Origin: Cytophagales bacterium
GTDB taxonomy: Bacteria > Bacteroidota > Bacteroidia > Cytophagales > Spirosomataceae
Direction: 5' to 3'
Assembly (NCBI GenBank): GCA_028868395.1
Contig: JAGWUO010000031.1
Location: 1-8,761 of the forward strand
DNA: 8,761 bases
Below are positions 1-5,594 of this stretch, in pieces; the first letter of the stretch is position 1; every line of letters begins with the position of its first letter. The notes below the pieces were generated by a model. That model was given only the letters and a program-made list of their open reading frames with translations. It was not told the DNA's origin and ran no database searches. The translations under genes and the position numbers were made by a program.

Positions 1-86
1 CAAGCGCCTTTGCATTTGGCTAAATCACATACAAAAAATTCGTCTGCTACATCGGAAGAGATTACCGTATCGTCAATTAAAATCAT
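1..86 (-). CDS. DUF3109 family protein, N-terminal fragment (cut by window edge)
   Basis: Read on the minus strand from the ATG at 86, the first 28 codons give MILIDDTVISSDVADEFF followed by VCDLAKCKGA, with a TG left over that would start the next codon (Cys if TGC or TGT). I recognise this beginning as that of the DUF3109 family, which is common in Bacteroidota. The spaced cysteines (C20, C25, probably C29) fit the family's conserved Cys-rich N-terminus, which resembles the YkgJ-type putative zinc or iron-sulfur binding proteins. The biochemical role of the family is not known. The gene runs off the left edge. It is divergent from the lytic transglycosylase at 145, and a good -7 promoter box lies 18 nt upstream of its ATG. 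The start is firm because of that box; the family call rests on the short N-terminus only. Confidence 0.8.
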   Translation of the reverse strand, partial: MILIDDTVISSDVADEFFVCDLAKCKGA

Positions 87-104
87 CTGCTTATTTTTGA
101 ACCA

Positions 105-112
105 CAAAGGTA
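105..112 (-). promoter_or_regulatory. Bacteroidota -7 promoter box (TACCTTTG) for the DUF3109 gene
   Basis: On the minus strand TACCTTTG matches the Bacteroidota -7 consensus TAnnTTTG exactly and ends 18 nt before the ATG at 86, giving a very short leader. No clear TTTG -33 element is seen at the usual 19-nt spacing, so this is a -7-only call. Confidence 0.6.
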
Positions 113-144
113 CATATTATAGTTTATATAGGTAATTTTACCCT

Positions 145-1065
145 ATGAAATCCCTCTGGATACTTTTATTAATACTTTTATTCTGTTTGCCGGTTTTTGC
201 CAAAACCGAGTTTCCCGACTCCCTTTTGATCGGAAATGTAAAGGTATTCATTCATCCTTCTGCTAAATCCATTCTAGAGTCTGAACAAAAACGCTTAGGT
301 AGCAGCAAAAAATTCGTGGAGGGAATGAAGGAGAAAATGCGCTTCTATTTCCCCGTTATGGAGCCCCTTTTACAATCAGCTGGCATCCCTACTGAATTCA
401 AATACCTATCTGTTCAGGAAAGTGGACTAAATCCCATCGCCGTATCGAGCTCACAAGCCGTGGGATATTGGCAATTCAAAGCAGGCACCGCGACAGATGT
501 AGGAATGAAGGTGAACGCATTTGTAGATGAACGCAAGCATATCATCGAGGCGACTAAGGGCGCAGCGAACTATTTCACTCGAAATAACCGCGTTTTGAAT
601 AATTGGGTGGGAACGCTTCTCTCCTACCGAATCGGTTTAGGGACAGCTAAGAAAACCCCTTATGTGATGGATTGGGTAGGAAAATCAGACATTCAGGTGG
701 ATTCTAGCACGGATTGGTATGTGCTTCGTTTTTTAGCTTACCAAAAATTCTGGGCGGATGAATTTAAAAAAGATGATTCCCTGGGTATTCAACCTGCAAA
801 TCAGGCTAAACTCATCTGTTACGATAATTCCTGCGGCAAAAACCTCTATGAAATCGCAGATGAATTGAATGTCAGCTACGATGATTTGAAGAAATACAAT
901 CCGTGGATCCTGAACGATTACGTGCCTAGCGATAAGAATTACATTATCTACCATCCGTCTACTGTCACCTTCTTTGATAACTCGATCCAGATACCCGAGA
1001 TTTTACAACCAGACGATTTTCTGTTACCGCCTAAAAAAAAGTTAGATAACCCGCAAAAGGAATAA
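145..1065 (+). CDS. Secreted lytic transglycosylase (MltD-like, SLT domain with degenerate LysM-like tail)
   Basis: This 306-residue protein probably cleaves the MurNAc-GlcNAc bond of peptidoglycan to form 1,6-anhydro products (GH23 / SLT-type transglycosylase). Residues 1-19 form a signal peptide (MK, then a leucine-rich core ending VFA), so it acts in the periplasm. The SLT domain spans about 65-200. The catalytic Glu is E92 in LSVQESGLNP, followed by the family's G-x-WQF motif (GYWQF, 107-111) and the Tyr of SYRIGLG (161), which replaces the more usual AYN-G-G form. About 222-271 resembles a single LysM (NLYEIADELNVSYDDLKKYN then YVPSDKNYIIYHP), a likely glycan-binding module. The C-terminus is Lys/Pro-rich and short of further domains, whereas E. 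coli MltD is longer. No Shine-Dalgarno and no convincing promoter box precede the ATG. The last 24 bp overlap the convergent O-methyltransferase gene. Confidence 0.87.
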   Translation: MKSLWILLLILLFCLPVFAKTEFPDSLLIGNVKVFIHPSAKSILESEQKRLGSSKKFVEGMKEKMRFYFPVMEPLLQSAGIPTEFKYLSVQESGLNPIAVSSSQAVGYWQFKAGTATDVGMKVNAFVDERKHIIEATKGAANYFTRNNRVLNNWVGTLLSYRIGLGTAKKTPYVMDWVGKSDIQVDSSTDWYVLRFLAYQKFWADEFKKDDSLGIQPANQAKLICYDNSCGKNLYEIADELNVSYDDLKKYNPWILNDYVPSDKNYIIYHPSTVTFFDNSIQIPEILQPDDFLLPPKKKLDNPQKE

Positions 1066-1680
1066 TCCATCCCGGATAGGTAGCAATAATGGCTCCACTC
1101 GCGGATCATTCGCCACTTTGGTATTGAAATCGCGCAGGGCTTGTGTCGATTTGTCACGCGCAGCTTCCTCAATAATTTTCCCACTCCAAAGTACATTATC
1201 GACTAAAATAAGGCCTCCTGAACGCATTTTGTCGATCACCAGATCAAAATACAGCGCATAATTTCGTTTATCCGCATCAATAAATACCAAATCAATGGGA
1301 CCTTCAATGGAAGGAATTTCGATCGCCGCATCTGCAATACGGTAGTCTATTTTGTCTTTAAAGGCAGAACGATCAAAGAAAGAACGAGTAAATGTTTCCA
1401 ATTCTTCATTCACATCAATCGTAATTAATCGACCGCCGGGTTTTAATCCTTCCGCCATACAAAGGGCAGAATAACCTGTGTAAGTACCAATTTCGAGAAT
1501 GAGAGAGGGTTGATAGACTTTGGCAATAAAAGACAAAAAACGACCCTGCAAATGACCCGAAAGCATCCGAGGTTGCAACACCATTGCGTGCGTTTCCCGA
1601 ACTAACTCCTTTAATAAGTCATTTTCTGGCTCCGTATGCAGGCGCGCATATTCCTCTATACCCTGGTCAATGAATTCCAT
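1042..1680 (-). CDS. Class I SAM-dependent O-methyltransferase (caffeoyl-CoA OMT / COMT-like family)
   Basis: This 212-residue protein belongs to the metal-dependent O-methyltransferase family (Methyltransf_3), which moves a methyl group from SAM to a catechol-like hydroxyl. The SAM-binding motif is LEIGTYTGYSALCMAEGL (62-79), followed by the acidic strand end in LITIDVNEE (85-93). The metal ligands are D135 (in FIDADK), D161 and N162 (in LVDNVLWSGK); the 26-residue spacing between the two aspartates equals that of plant caffeoyl-CoA methyltransferases. Length is normal for the bacterial family; the physiological substrate cannot be read from sequence. Its ATG shares its A with the TAA of the upstream methyltransferase gene (TAATG), so the two are probably cotranscribed and translationally coupled. 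The 3' end overlaps the convergent transglycosylase gene by 24 bp, and no terminator is visible between them. Confidence 0.9.
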   Translation of the reverse strand: MEFIDQGIEEYARLHTEPENDLLKELVRETHAMVLQPRMLSGHLQGRFLSFIAKVYQPSLILEIGTYTGYSALCMAEGLKPGGRLITIDVNEELETFTRSFFDRSAFKDKIDYRIADAAIEIPSIEGPIDLVFIDADKRNYALYFDLVIDKMRSGGLILVDNVLWSGKIIEEAARDKSTQALRDFNTKVANDPRVEPLLLPIRDGLFLLRVI

Positions 1681-2450
1681 TATTTAATCCCTGTGTAGAA
1701 GAAGTCCAATGAATTGTCTGGATCCTGGCTAAGGAAATAGTCGTCCACTTGAATCGATGAAACAAGGGAATTATTCGACTTAGACATCGATAAGCGGCTC
1801 ATGCGATTCGCGATATCATAAGGCACTTGTAACCAAGTTCTTGGCAATTTATATTGTAAGTTGAAAATATCGAAACGCGTGATTTTCTTCACTGCGACCT
1901 TATTTTCTTCATAATAATCCATCACTTTTTGATTTCCGTGCACCCCTTCCGTCACTACTTCTGAGAAGTGTTTCTTCATCAATTCACGTAATTCGGGTGC
2001 CAAATATTCGCGTACGTGCCAAGGATTGCGAGTCAACGAGAATTTCTTATTCACTGTTGTTAAATACAATTTTCCACCTGGTTTCAATACACGAGCGGCT
2101 TCGGCTAAAAAGAAATCATCGTTTTCGATGTGCTCGATCACCTGAAAAGTCACCACATAATCGAAGTGATTTGAAGGTAAATCTTTCAAAGGAGGCAGGA
2201 ACATATCGATAAATTTGAACTTAGGATAAGTCTTAGATAAACTCTCCATCAACTCCGTATTCTTATCTACACCCGTATAGTCACTTACCGCATCGGCTAA
2301 CACACCCACACCACGTCCTGTTCCGCATCCAATCTCTAATACATTGCCTGAAAGTAACTGGCTGACGTGGATATAAGGATACAATAAACGTTGGTGAACA
2401 GGATTATCTGAAGGAATATCAGAGGAAGCGATTTCGGTAGTTTTATACAT
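1680..2450 (-). CDS. Class I SAM-dependent methyltransferase (Methyltransf_11 type)
   Basis: This 256-residue soluble protein carries a Rossmann-type SAM site: motif I VLEIGCGTGRG (37-47), the acidic residue D62 in GVDKN, the post-motif segment FQVIEHIEND (102-111) and LKPGGKLYLTT (122-132). About 135-256 lacks a domain I recognise; WHVREYL (144-150) looks like a substrate-lid segment seen in many methyltransferases of this type. The substrate is unknown. The reading frame can be opened to a TTG at 2471, but that TTG is part of the -7 promoter box TACCTTTG (2469-2476), so it cannot be translated from this promoter. The ATG at 2450 with an approximately 18-nt leader is the better start. It is the first gene of a two-gene operon with the O-methyltransferase downstream (TAATG overlap at 1680). 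Confidence 0.85.
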   Translation of the reverse strand: MYKTTEIASSDIPSDNPVHQRLLYPYIHVSQLLSGNVLEIGCGTGRGVGVLADAVSDYTGVDKNTELMESLSKTYPKFKFIDMFLPPLKDLPSNHFDYVVTFQVIEHIENDDFFLAEAARVLKPGGKLYLTTVNKKFSLTRNPWHVREYLAPELRELMKKHFSEVVTEGVHGNQKVMDYYEENKVAVKKITRFDIFNLQYKLPRTWLQVPYDIANRMSRLSMSKSNNSLVSSIQVDDYFLSQDPDNSLDFFYTGIK

Positions 2451-2468
2451 TCTAATAAGATTAAGAGA

Positions 2469-2476
2469 CAAAGGTA
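2469..2476 (-). promoter_or_regulatory. Bacteroidota -7 box (TACCTTTG) for the methyltransferase operon
   Basis: TACCTTTG on the minus strand is an exact TAnnTTTG match, 18 nt before the ATG at 2450. It overlaps the only upstream in-frame start (TTG at 2471), which decides the start codon. No clear -33 element is visible. Confidence 0.65.
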
Positions 2477-2511
2477 AGGAATTATCTAGCTGAAATGTTA
2501 AAAAAAATGCC

Positions 2512-2519
2512 GACCTTCG
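2512..2519 (+). promoter_or_regulatory. Possible degenerate -7 box (GACCTTCG) for rlmB
   Basis: GACCTTCG departs from TAnnTTTG at two positions, but its setting (an A-run before it, a GCAAAA start-like stretch after it, and 21 nt to the GTG start) copies that of the other promoters in the window. It is divergent from the methyltransferase promoter 35 bp away. Weak call. Confidence 0.3.
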
Positions 2520-2540
2520 TGCAAAATTTCAAGCAACAAC

Positions 2541-3335
2541 GTGTCAGAAGAAAACGCATCAAGACCCCCATTTAAGAGACCATTTAGACATTATACCGCT
2601 CCAGTTACAGACAATAAAGAGTTTGTGTTTGGCGTACAATCTGTCTTAGAAACCCTTCGTTCTGGGAAAGAAATTGATCGTTTATTAGTTCAAAGAGAAC
2701 TTGGAAACACGGAAATACTTGATTTAGCCAAAGAAAAAGGCATTCAGGTGCAGAAGGTCCCATTGGAGAAATTAAACCGCATTACGCGCAAAAACCACCA
2801 AGGAGCAATCGCCTTCGTTTCGGCCATTCACTATGCCAAATTAGAGAATGTCATCGCAGACACCTTTGAGAAAGGGGAAATCCCCTTTATCTTAATTTTG
2901 GACCGCGTTACGGATGTAAGAAACTTTGGAGCTATTGCCCGTACGGCAGAATGTGCTGGTGTTCACGCAATTGTATTGCCTTCTCGTGGAGCCGCCCAAA
3001 TCAATGCGGATGCCATGAAGACTTCCTCTGGTGCCCTCAATTTTATTCCGGTTTGTAGAGAAGATAGCTTGATTCAAACAATTGACTTCTTACAAAACTC
3101 AGGCTTGCGCGTAGTCGCTTGTACGGAGAAGGCGAAAAGCACGATTTACGAAGTGGATTACAAAGATCCGATTGCTATTATCATGGGATCTGAGGAAGAT
3201 GGAATCACAGACGAAATCATCCGTAAATCAGATGAGATTGCTAAAATCCCTCAAACAGGTCAAGTAGGATCACTAAACGTATCGGTTGCGGCGGGTGTCA
3301 TCATTTTTGAGACCGTACGCCAACGTTCTATTTAA
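2541..3335 (+). CDS. rlmB: 23S rRNA (guanosine-2'-O-)-methyltransferase RlmB, TrmH/SPOUT family
   Basis: RlmB methylates the 2'-O of a conserved guanosine (G2251 in E. coli) in the peptidyl-transferase loop of 23S rRNA, using SAM. This 264-residue protein has a substrate-binding N-terminal domain (about 28-100, starting FVFGVQSVLETL) and a SPOUT trefoil-knot catalytic domain (about 115-264). The three motifs are complete: motif 1 with N128 and R134 (VTDVRNFGAIARTAE), motif 2 with E218 (IMGSEEDGI), motif 3 with S244 and N246 (IPQTGQVGSLNVSVAAG). The spacings N128-R134-E218-S244-N246 equal those of E. coli RlmB N108-R114-E198-S224-N226. A basic, proline-bearing extension of about 20 residues precedes the usual start. 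The start is GTG at 2541; no ATG is available before motif 1. Its stop shares TTAA with the stop of the convergent SDR gene. Confidence 0.93.
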   Translation: MSEENASRPPFKRPFRHYTAPVTDNKEFVFGVQSVLETLRSGKEIDRLLVQRELGNTEILDLAKEKGIQVQKVPLEKLNRITRKNHQGAIAFVSAIHYAKLENVIADTFEKGEIPFILILDRVTDVRNFGAIARTAECAGVHAIVLPSRGAAQINADAMKTSSGALNFIPVCREDSLIQTIDFLQNSGLRVVACTEKAKSTIYEVDYKDPIAIIMGSEEDGITDEIIRKSDEIAKIPQTGQVGSLNVSVAAGVIIFETVRQRSI

Positions 3336-4081
3336 TTTTTTCGAAGAATTTGGAAAGCTGAAGCTTGCGCTGTAGGCAAAATAGTCACGTCCGCCAAATT
3401 CACGTGGGCTGGTGCCATAATGATGTACCGAATTAATTCCGCCACATCTTCTGCTAAAAGCGGCTCGAAACCAGCATAAACGGCTTCCGCTTTTGCCTGA
3501 TCTCCTTTAAAACGCACTTCAGAGAACTCCGTATTCACTGCGCCTGGAGCCACATTGGAAACCTTAATTCCAAATGGATTTAAATCCTGGCGCATTCCAG
3601 CTGATAAAGCCTCAACTGCCGCTTTAGAAGCACAATACACATTGCCATTCGGATAGGTTTGCTTTCCTGCAATGGACGATAGATTAATGATATGGCCTGA
3701 TTTTCTTTCAACCATCCCTTTAATTACCTCTTTCGACACATATAATAGGCCTGTCACATTCGAGGCCATCATCGCATCCCAATCAGCTACATCGCCATCC
3801 TGTATAGCGGACATCCCGTGCGCATTACCTGCATTATTTATCAAGACATCAATATTTTTCCATTCAGCCGAAAGTGATTCAAATGCCTGGATAACAGAAG
3901 ATTGATCGCTCACATCAAACGTTAAAAGGATAGAATTAACGGCTAAACTTGCCTGTAATTCTTCCAAACGTTCTATTCTTCTACCACAAAGGATTAAATC
4001 AAATCCTTCTTTAGCAAGTGATTGAGCTGTGGCGCGACCGATTCCGGAACTCGCACCTGTGATACAGGCAATTTTTTTCAT
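3332..4081 (-). CDS. SDR-family NADP-dependent oxidoreductase, YdfG-like
   Basis: This 249-residue classical short-chain dehydrogenase reduces or oxidises a carbonyl/hydroxyl group with NAD(P). The cofactor motif is TGASSGIG (8-15), and the Arg pair after strand two (CGRRIERL, R34-R35) points to NADP. NNAG is at 82-85, with N108, S136, Y149 and K153 as the catalytic tetrad (Ser 13 residues before Tyr, YCASK). The C-terminal HVNLADVTILPTAQAS resembles YdfG-like 3-hydroxy acid / L-allo-threonine dehydrogenases, so that is the best guess for substrate, though not proven. It is a single-gene minus unit, with its stop codon (3332-3334) overlapping the rlmB stop and no terminator hairpin between them. 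A TACCTTCG box precedes the ATG by 16 nt. Confidence 0.9.
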   Translation of the reverse strand: MKKIACITGASSGIGRATAQSLAKEGFDLILCGRRIERLEELQASLAVNSILLTFDVSDQSSVIQAFESLSAEWKNIDVLINNAGNAHGMSAIQDGDVADWDAMMASNVTGLLYVSKEVIKGMVERKSGHIINLSSIAGKQTYPNGNVYCASKAAVEALSAGMRQDLNPFGIKVSNVAPGAVNTEFSEVRFKGDQAKAEAVYAGFEPLLAEDVAELIRYIIMAPAHVNLADVTILPTAQASAFQILRKN

Positions 4082-4097
4082 GGGAATAATTTTTATG

Positions 4098-4105
4098 CGA
4101 AGGTA
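4098..4105 (-). promoter_or_regulatory. Near-consensus -7 box (TACCTTCG) for the SDR gene
   Basis: TACCTTCG on the minus strand differs from TAnnTTTG only at the seventh base (C for T) and lies 16 nt upstream of the ATG at 4081. A T-run occupies the -33 position, without a clear TTTG. Confidence 0.45.
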
Positions 4106-4137
4106 AGCGCAAAGAGGTGTTCTAAAAAATTTGAGCG

Positions 4138-4144
4138 TAATTTG
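4138..4144 (+). promoter_or_regulatory. Possible -7-like element (TAATTTG) for pth
   Basis: TAATTTG is one base short of TAnnTTTG and sits 19 nt before the pth ATG in a 22-nt AT-rich leader without Shine-Dalgarno. It is the best candidate in the 82-bp gap between the divergent SDR and pth genes, but it is weak. Confidence 0.25.
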
Positions 4145-4163
4145 TATGTAAATTCAATACCCT

Positions 4164-4724
4164 ATGAACTTTTTAATCGTTGGATTGGGCAACATAGGCC
4201 CGCAATACTTGTTTACCCGGCATAATATTGGTTTTATGGCAGTGGATTATTTGGCCAAACAAAAGGATCTTACCTTCAAGACCGAGCGATTAGCCTCCAT
4301 TGCGTCCTATAAATTAAAAGGACACACAATATACCTCATTAAACCCACTACGTTCATGAATCTGAGCGGAAAGGCGGTGAATTATTGGCTTTCCTATTAT
4401 AAGATAGAAAAAGAAAACATGCTTGTGCTTGTAGATGACCTGGCTATCCCATTCGATACCTTACGTTTAAAGCCTAAAGGCTCTTCAGGTGGTCACAACG
4501 GACTTAAAAGTATCGAAGGCGTTCTAGGAGGCACTGAATACCCGCGCTTACGCATGGGAATTGGTAGTGACTTCCCTAAAGGAAGACAAGCAGATTACGT
4601 ACTTAGTAACTTTTCTGATGCCGAATTAGAGACAATCCCTTTCATTTTGGATAAAACCGCGGAGATAATAGAAACATTCTGCGTTGAGGGACTCACTAAA
4701 ACAATGAACAAATACAACCAATGA
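4164..4724 (+). CDS. pth: Aminoacyl (peptidyl)-tRNA hydrolase Pth
   Basis: Pth cleaves the ester bond of peptidyl-tRNAs released by stalled or aborted translation, recycling tRNA. The 186-residue length is normal. N10 and the catalytic H20 fall in LIVGLGNIGPQYLFTRHNIG; N66 is in the KPTTFMNLSGKAV signature (60-72); the catalytic Asp is at 91/92 in LVDDLAIPFDTLRLKPKG (89-106), followed by GSSGGHNGLKSI (106-117) with N112; PRLRMGIG follows. All key residues of the family are present. The start ATG at 4164 puts the family's N-terminal strand directly at residue 2. It is divergent from the SDR gene. No obvious terminator hairpin follows its TGA; the next 180 bp are extremely AT-rich. Confidence 0.96.
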   Translation: MNFLIVGLGNIGPQYLFTRHNIGFMAVDYLAKQKDLTFKTERLASIASYKLKGHTIYLIKPTTFMNLSGKAVNYWLSYYKIEKENMLVLVDDLAIPFDTLRLKPKGSSGGHNGLKSIEGVLGGTEYPRLRMGIGSDFPKGRQADYVLSNFSDAELETIPFILDKTAEIIETFCVEGLTKTMNKYNQ

Positions 4725-4906
4725 TTGTACTTTTTAAAGAATCTTTGTATTTTTCCATAATTTTCAATTAAGAATGATTCAGAAGATTTAAAATACTAAG
4801 CCAAATATTATTCCGAATTAATTTAAAAATTATACATTTTATTCTGAATTTAAATTTAAAATCAGAATTTTCTGAAAAATTAATCCAAAAATAGACTAAA
4901 ATAAAG
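4725..4906. other. Very AT-rich gene-free stretch after pth
   Basis: This stretch holds no credible gene: the open minus-strand frame across it (down to 4768) has no family resemblance and is low-complexity Phe/Leu/Ile/Asn-rich sequence that also runs antisense into the next gene. The base composition is far poorer in G+C than the flanking genes, especially from about 4800 to 4900. It contains the inverted repeat at 4842-4867 and leads into the promoter at 4908-4938. It could act as a flexible, UP-element-like region or a binding site for a DNA-bending protein; that is inference. Confidence 0.5.
4842..4867. repeat. 26-bp near-perfect inverted repeat (13+13, one mismatch, no spacer)
   Basis: The left arm TTCTGAATTTAAA (4842-4854) and right arm TTTAAAATCAGAA (4855-4867) are reverse complements except at one position. 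It is not followed by a run of T, so it does not look like a terminator. In such AT-rich DNA part of the symmetry is cheap, but the matching TTCTGA/TCAGAA ends are less so. A protein-binding site is possible. Confidence 0.45.
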
Positions 4907-4907
4907 T

Positions 4908-4938
4908 TTTGCCATATTAAAAAAATGCAATAATTTTG
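4908..4938 (+). promoter_or_regulatory. Consensus Bacteroidota promoter, TTTG-N19-TAATTTTG
   Basis: TTTG at 4908-4911 and TAATTTTG at 4931-4938 are separated by exactly 19 nt, the full Bacteroidota -33/-7 consensus. The ATG at 4973 is 34 nt beyond the -7 box, so the leader is about 28 nt and A-rich. This is one of the two best promoters in the window and predicts strong expression of the secreted protein. Confidence 0.8.
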
Positions 4939-4941
4939 CAT
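4925..4941. promoter_or_regulatory. Possible operator: ATGCAA-N5-TTGCAT overlapping the -7 box
   Basis: A perfect 6-bp inverted repeat (ATGCAA at 4925-4930, TTGCAT at 4936-4941) with a 5-nt spacer encloses the -7 box of the promoter before the small secreted protein. Such placement would let a dimeric regulator block RNA polymerase. The arms are short, so chance cannot be ruled out. Confidence 0.25.
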
Positions 4942-4972
4942 CGTTGATTTAGATAATAAATATAACAAAAAT

Positions 4973-5431
4973 ATGAAGAAGACATTATTATTAGCTAGCT
5001 GTTTAATTGGATTAAACCTAGTTGCGGTTGCGGGAGAAGAAGCACGTTCATTTAATCGTTCAAACGATTTATCAGTAAAAACAGAAACATTATCAGAGGT
5101 GATCACTTCGTTGATTCGCAAAGACGCTCAAGTAAAGAGCGCAAGCGCAGCGAGTTTGACTATATCGATTTTACAAGATTTCCAAAATAACAAGACTGAG
5201 TTCTTAAAAGTATCAGAGTCAGAAAAAGCGGTTTTCAACCAAACCATCAAAACTATTTCTGAGCAAGGACAAAATTTTTCAGACACCAAGACGTTAAATT
5301 GGATCAAAGAGATTAATCAAGAAGCAAAAAAGATCAACTTAGTTTGGTCAATTGTAGGTGCAGAGCCCGTTATCGACACTAATTTCGATAACCGTTCAGA
5401 ACAACAAGAGCACTTGATTGTTATGTTGTAA
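4973..5431 (+). CDS. Small secreted protein of unknown function
   Basis: This 152-residue protein is not one I recognise. Residues 1-20 form a clear Sec signal peptide (MKKT, hydrophobic core, then VAVA followed by GEEARS), so a mature protein of about 132 residues should be exported. LASC at 7-10 resembles a lipobox, but a cysteine at position 10 leaves too short a hydrophobic stretch, so signal peptidase I cleavage is preferred. The mature part is hydrophilic and mostly helix-forming, rich in Ser, Thr, Lys, Glu and Gln, without transmembrane segments, cysteines or visible repeats. Expression is likely to be strong: a full consensus promoter lies at 4908-4938 and an A-rich leader without Shine-Dalgarno follows. 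Sixteen nt after the stop begins the first copy of a 27-nt repeat that is followed by an intrinsic terminator, so the gene forms its own transcription unit. Confidence 0.75.
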   Translation: MKKTLLLASCLIGLNLVAVAGEEARSFNRSNDLSVKTETLSEVITSLIRKDAQVKSASAASLTISILQDFQNNKTEFLKVSESEKAVFNQTIKTISEQGQNFSDTKTLNWIKEINQEAKKINLVWSIVGAEPVIDTNFDNRSEQQEHLIVML

Positions 5432-5446
5432 TTAGATTGTTAGTAG

Positions 5447-5473
5447 TTTTCATAGTTAAATAGGTTTAGAGGT
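5447..5473 (+). repeat. 27-nt direct repeat, copy 1
   Basis: This sequence is identical over 27 nt to 5568-5594, offset 121 bp. The flanks differ on both sides (GTAG before, AATCAA after, versus TAAA and TAAACA). Internally it can form only a weak TAAA-TAGG-TTTA hairpin, so it is mostly unpaired, and it ends in AGAGGT. Confidence 0.9.
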
Positions 5474-5512
5474 AATCAAAAAAGGTGAAGTTTTTAACTT
5501 CACCTTTTTTTT
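5447..5512 (+). ncRNA. Candidate small RNA / 3'-UTR element, copy 1 (27-nt head plus terminator)
   Basis: The element begins with a 27-nt head (5447-5473, core CATAGTTAAATAGG) that recurs without change at 5568-5594, and ends with an intrinsic terminator, giving about 66 nt. It starts 16 nt after the stop codon of the secreted-protein gene. TAGATTGT at 5433-5440 sits at the same distance from the head as the TATATTTG box of copy 2, but is only a half-match to the promoter consensus; so copy 1 may be released from the mRNA 3' UTR or made from a weak promoter. The head contains a stop codon in each of the three forward frames, so it does not encode a peptide. I cannot place it in a known RNA family. 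Confidence 0.5.
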
Positions 5513-5520
5513 ATTTTTTT
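5478..5520 (+). terminator. Intrinsic terminator after copy 1 (ends the secreted-protein transcript)
   Basis: GGTGAAGTT (5484-5492), loop TTT (5493-5495), AACTTCACC (5496-5504) form a perfect 9-bp stem, extended by A6 (5478-5483) pairing with T6, and followed by a T-rich tract (5505-5521). This is a strong Rho-independent terminator in the plus direction; because of the A-run it might also work in reverse. Confidence 0.92.
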
Positions 5521-5553
5521 TGCATTAAACTTATAAAATATCCACTAAAGCAT

Positions 5554-5561
5554 TATATTTG
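5554..5561 (+). promoter_or_regulatory. -7 box (TATATTTG) for the second small RNA
   Basis: TATATTTG is an exact TAnnTTTG match. It ends 6 nt before the second 27-nt repeat, so the expected transcription start coincides with the first base of the repeat. No protein start follows. The -33 position (5531-5534) reads TTAT, not TTTG. Confidence 0.55.
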
Positions 5562-5567
5562 TATAAA

Positions 5568-5594
5568 TTTTCATAGTTAAATAGGTTTAGAGGT
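5568..5594 (+). repeat. 27-nt direct repeat, copy 2
   Basis: Identical to 5447-5473. No third copy, on either strand, was found in the window by eye. Confidence 0.9.

Noticed and set aside
733..1196. Two overlapping minus-strand frames antisense to the transglycosylase and the O-methyltransferase end
   Set aside because: They have no family resemblance and are shadows of well-supported genes.
4729..4756. Possible pth terminator around AAAGAATCTTT
   Set aside because: The stem is only about four pairs and is not followed by a proper T-run; no convincing terminator.
4973..5002. Lipoprotein signal (LASC) in the secreted protein
   Set aside because: The cysteine at residue 10 is too close to the N-terminus for a normal lipoprotein signal; the VAVA-G site at residue 20 fits signal peptidase I better.
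4768..5121. Minus-strand open frame of 117 codons
   Set aside because: It runs antisense into the signal-peptide gene and through AT-rich low-complexity DNA, with no recognisable domain; the plus-strand gene has promoter, signal peptide and terminator.
5447..5473. 27-nt repeat as a coding or leader-peptide element
   Set aside because: TAG, TAA and TAG close the three forward frames within the repeat.
5447..5594. The two 27-nt repeats as a minimal CRISPR array
   Set aside because: Only two copies 121 bp apart, with a terminator and a promoter between them, no cas genes and no spacer-like regularity.
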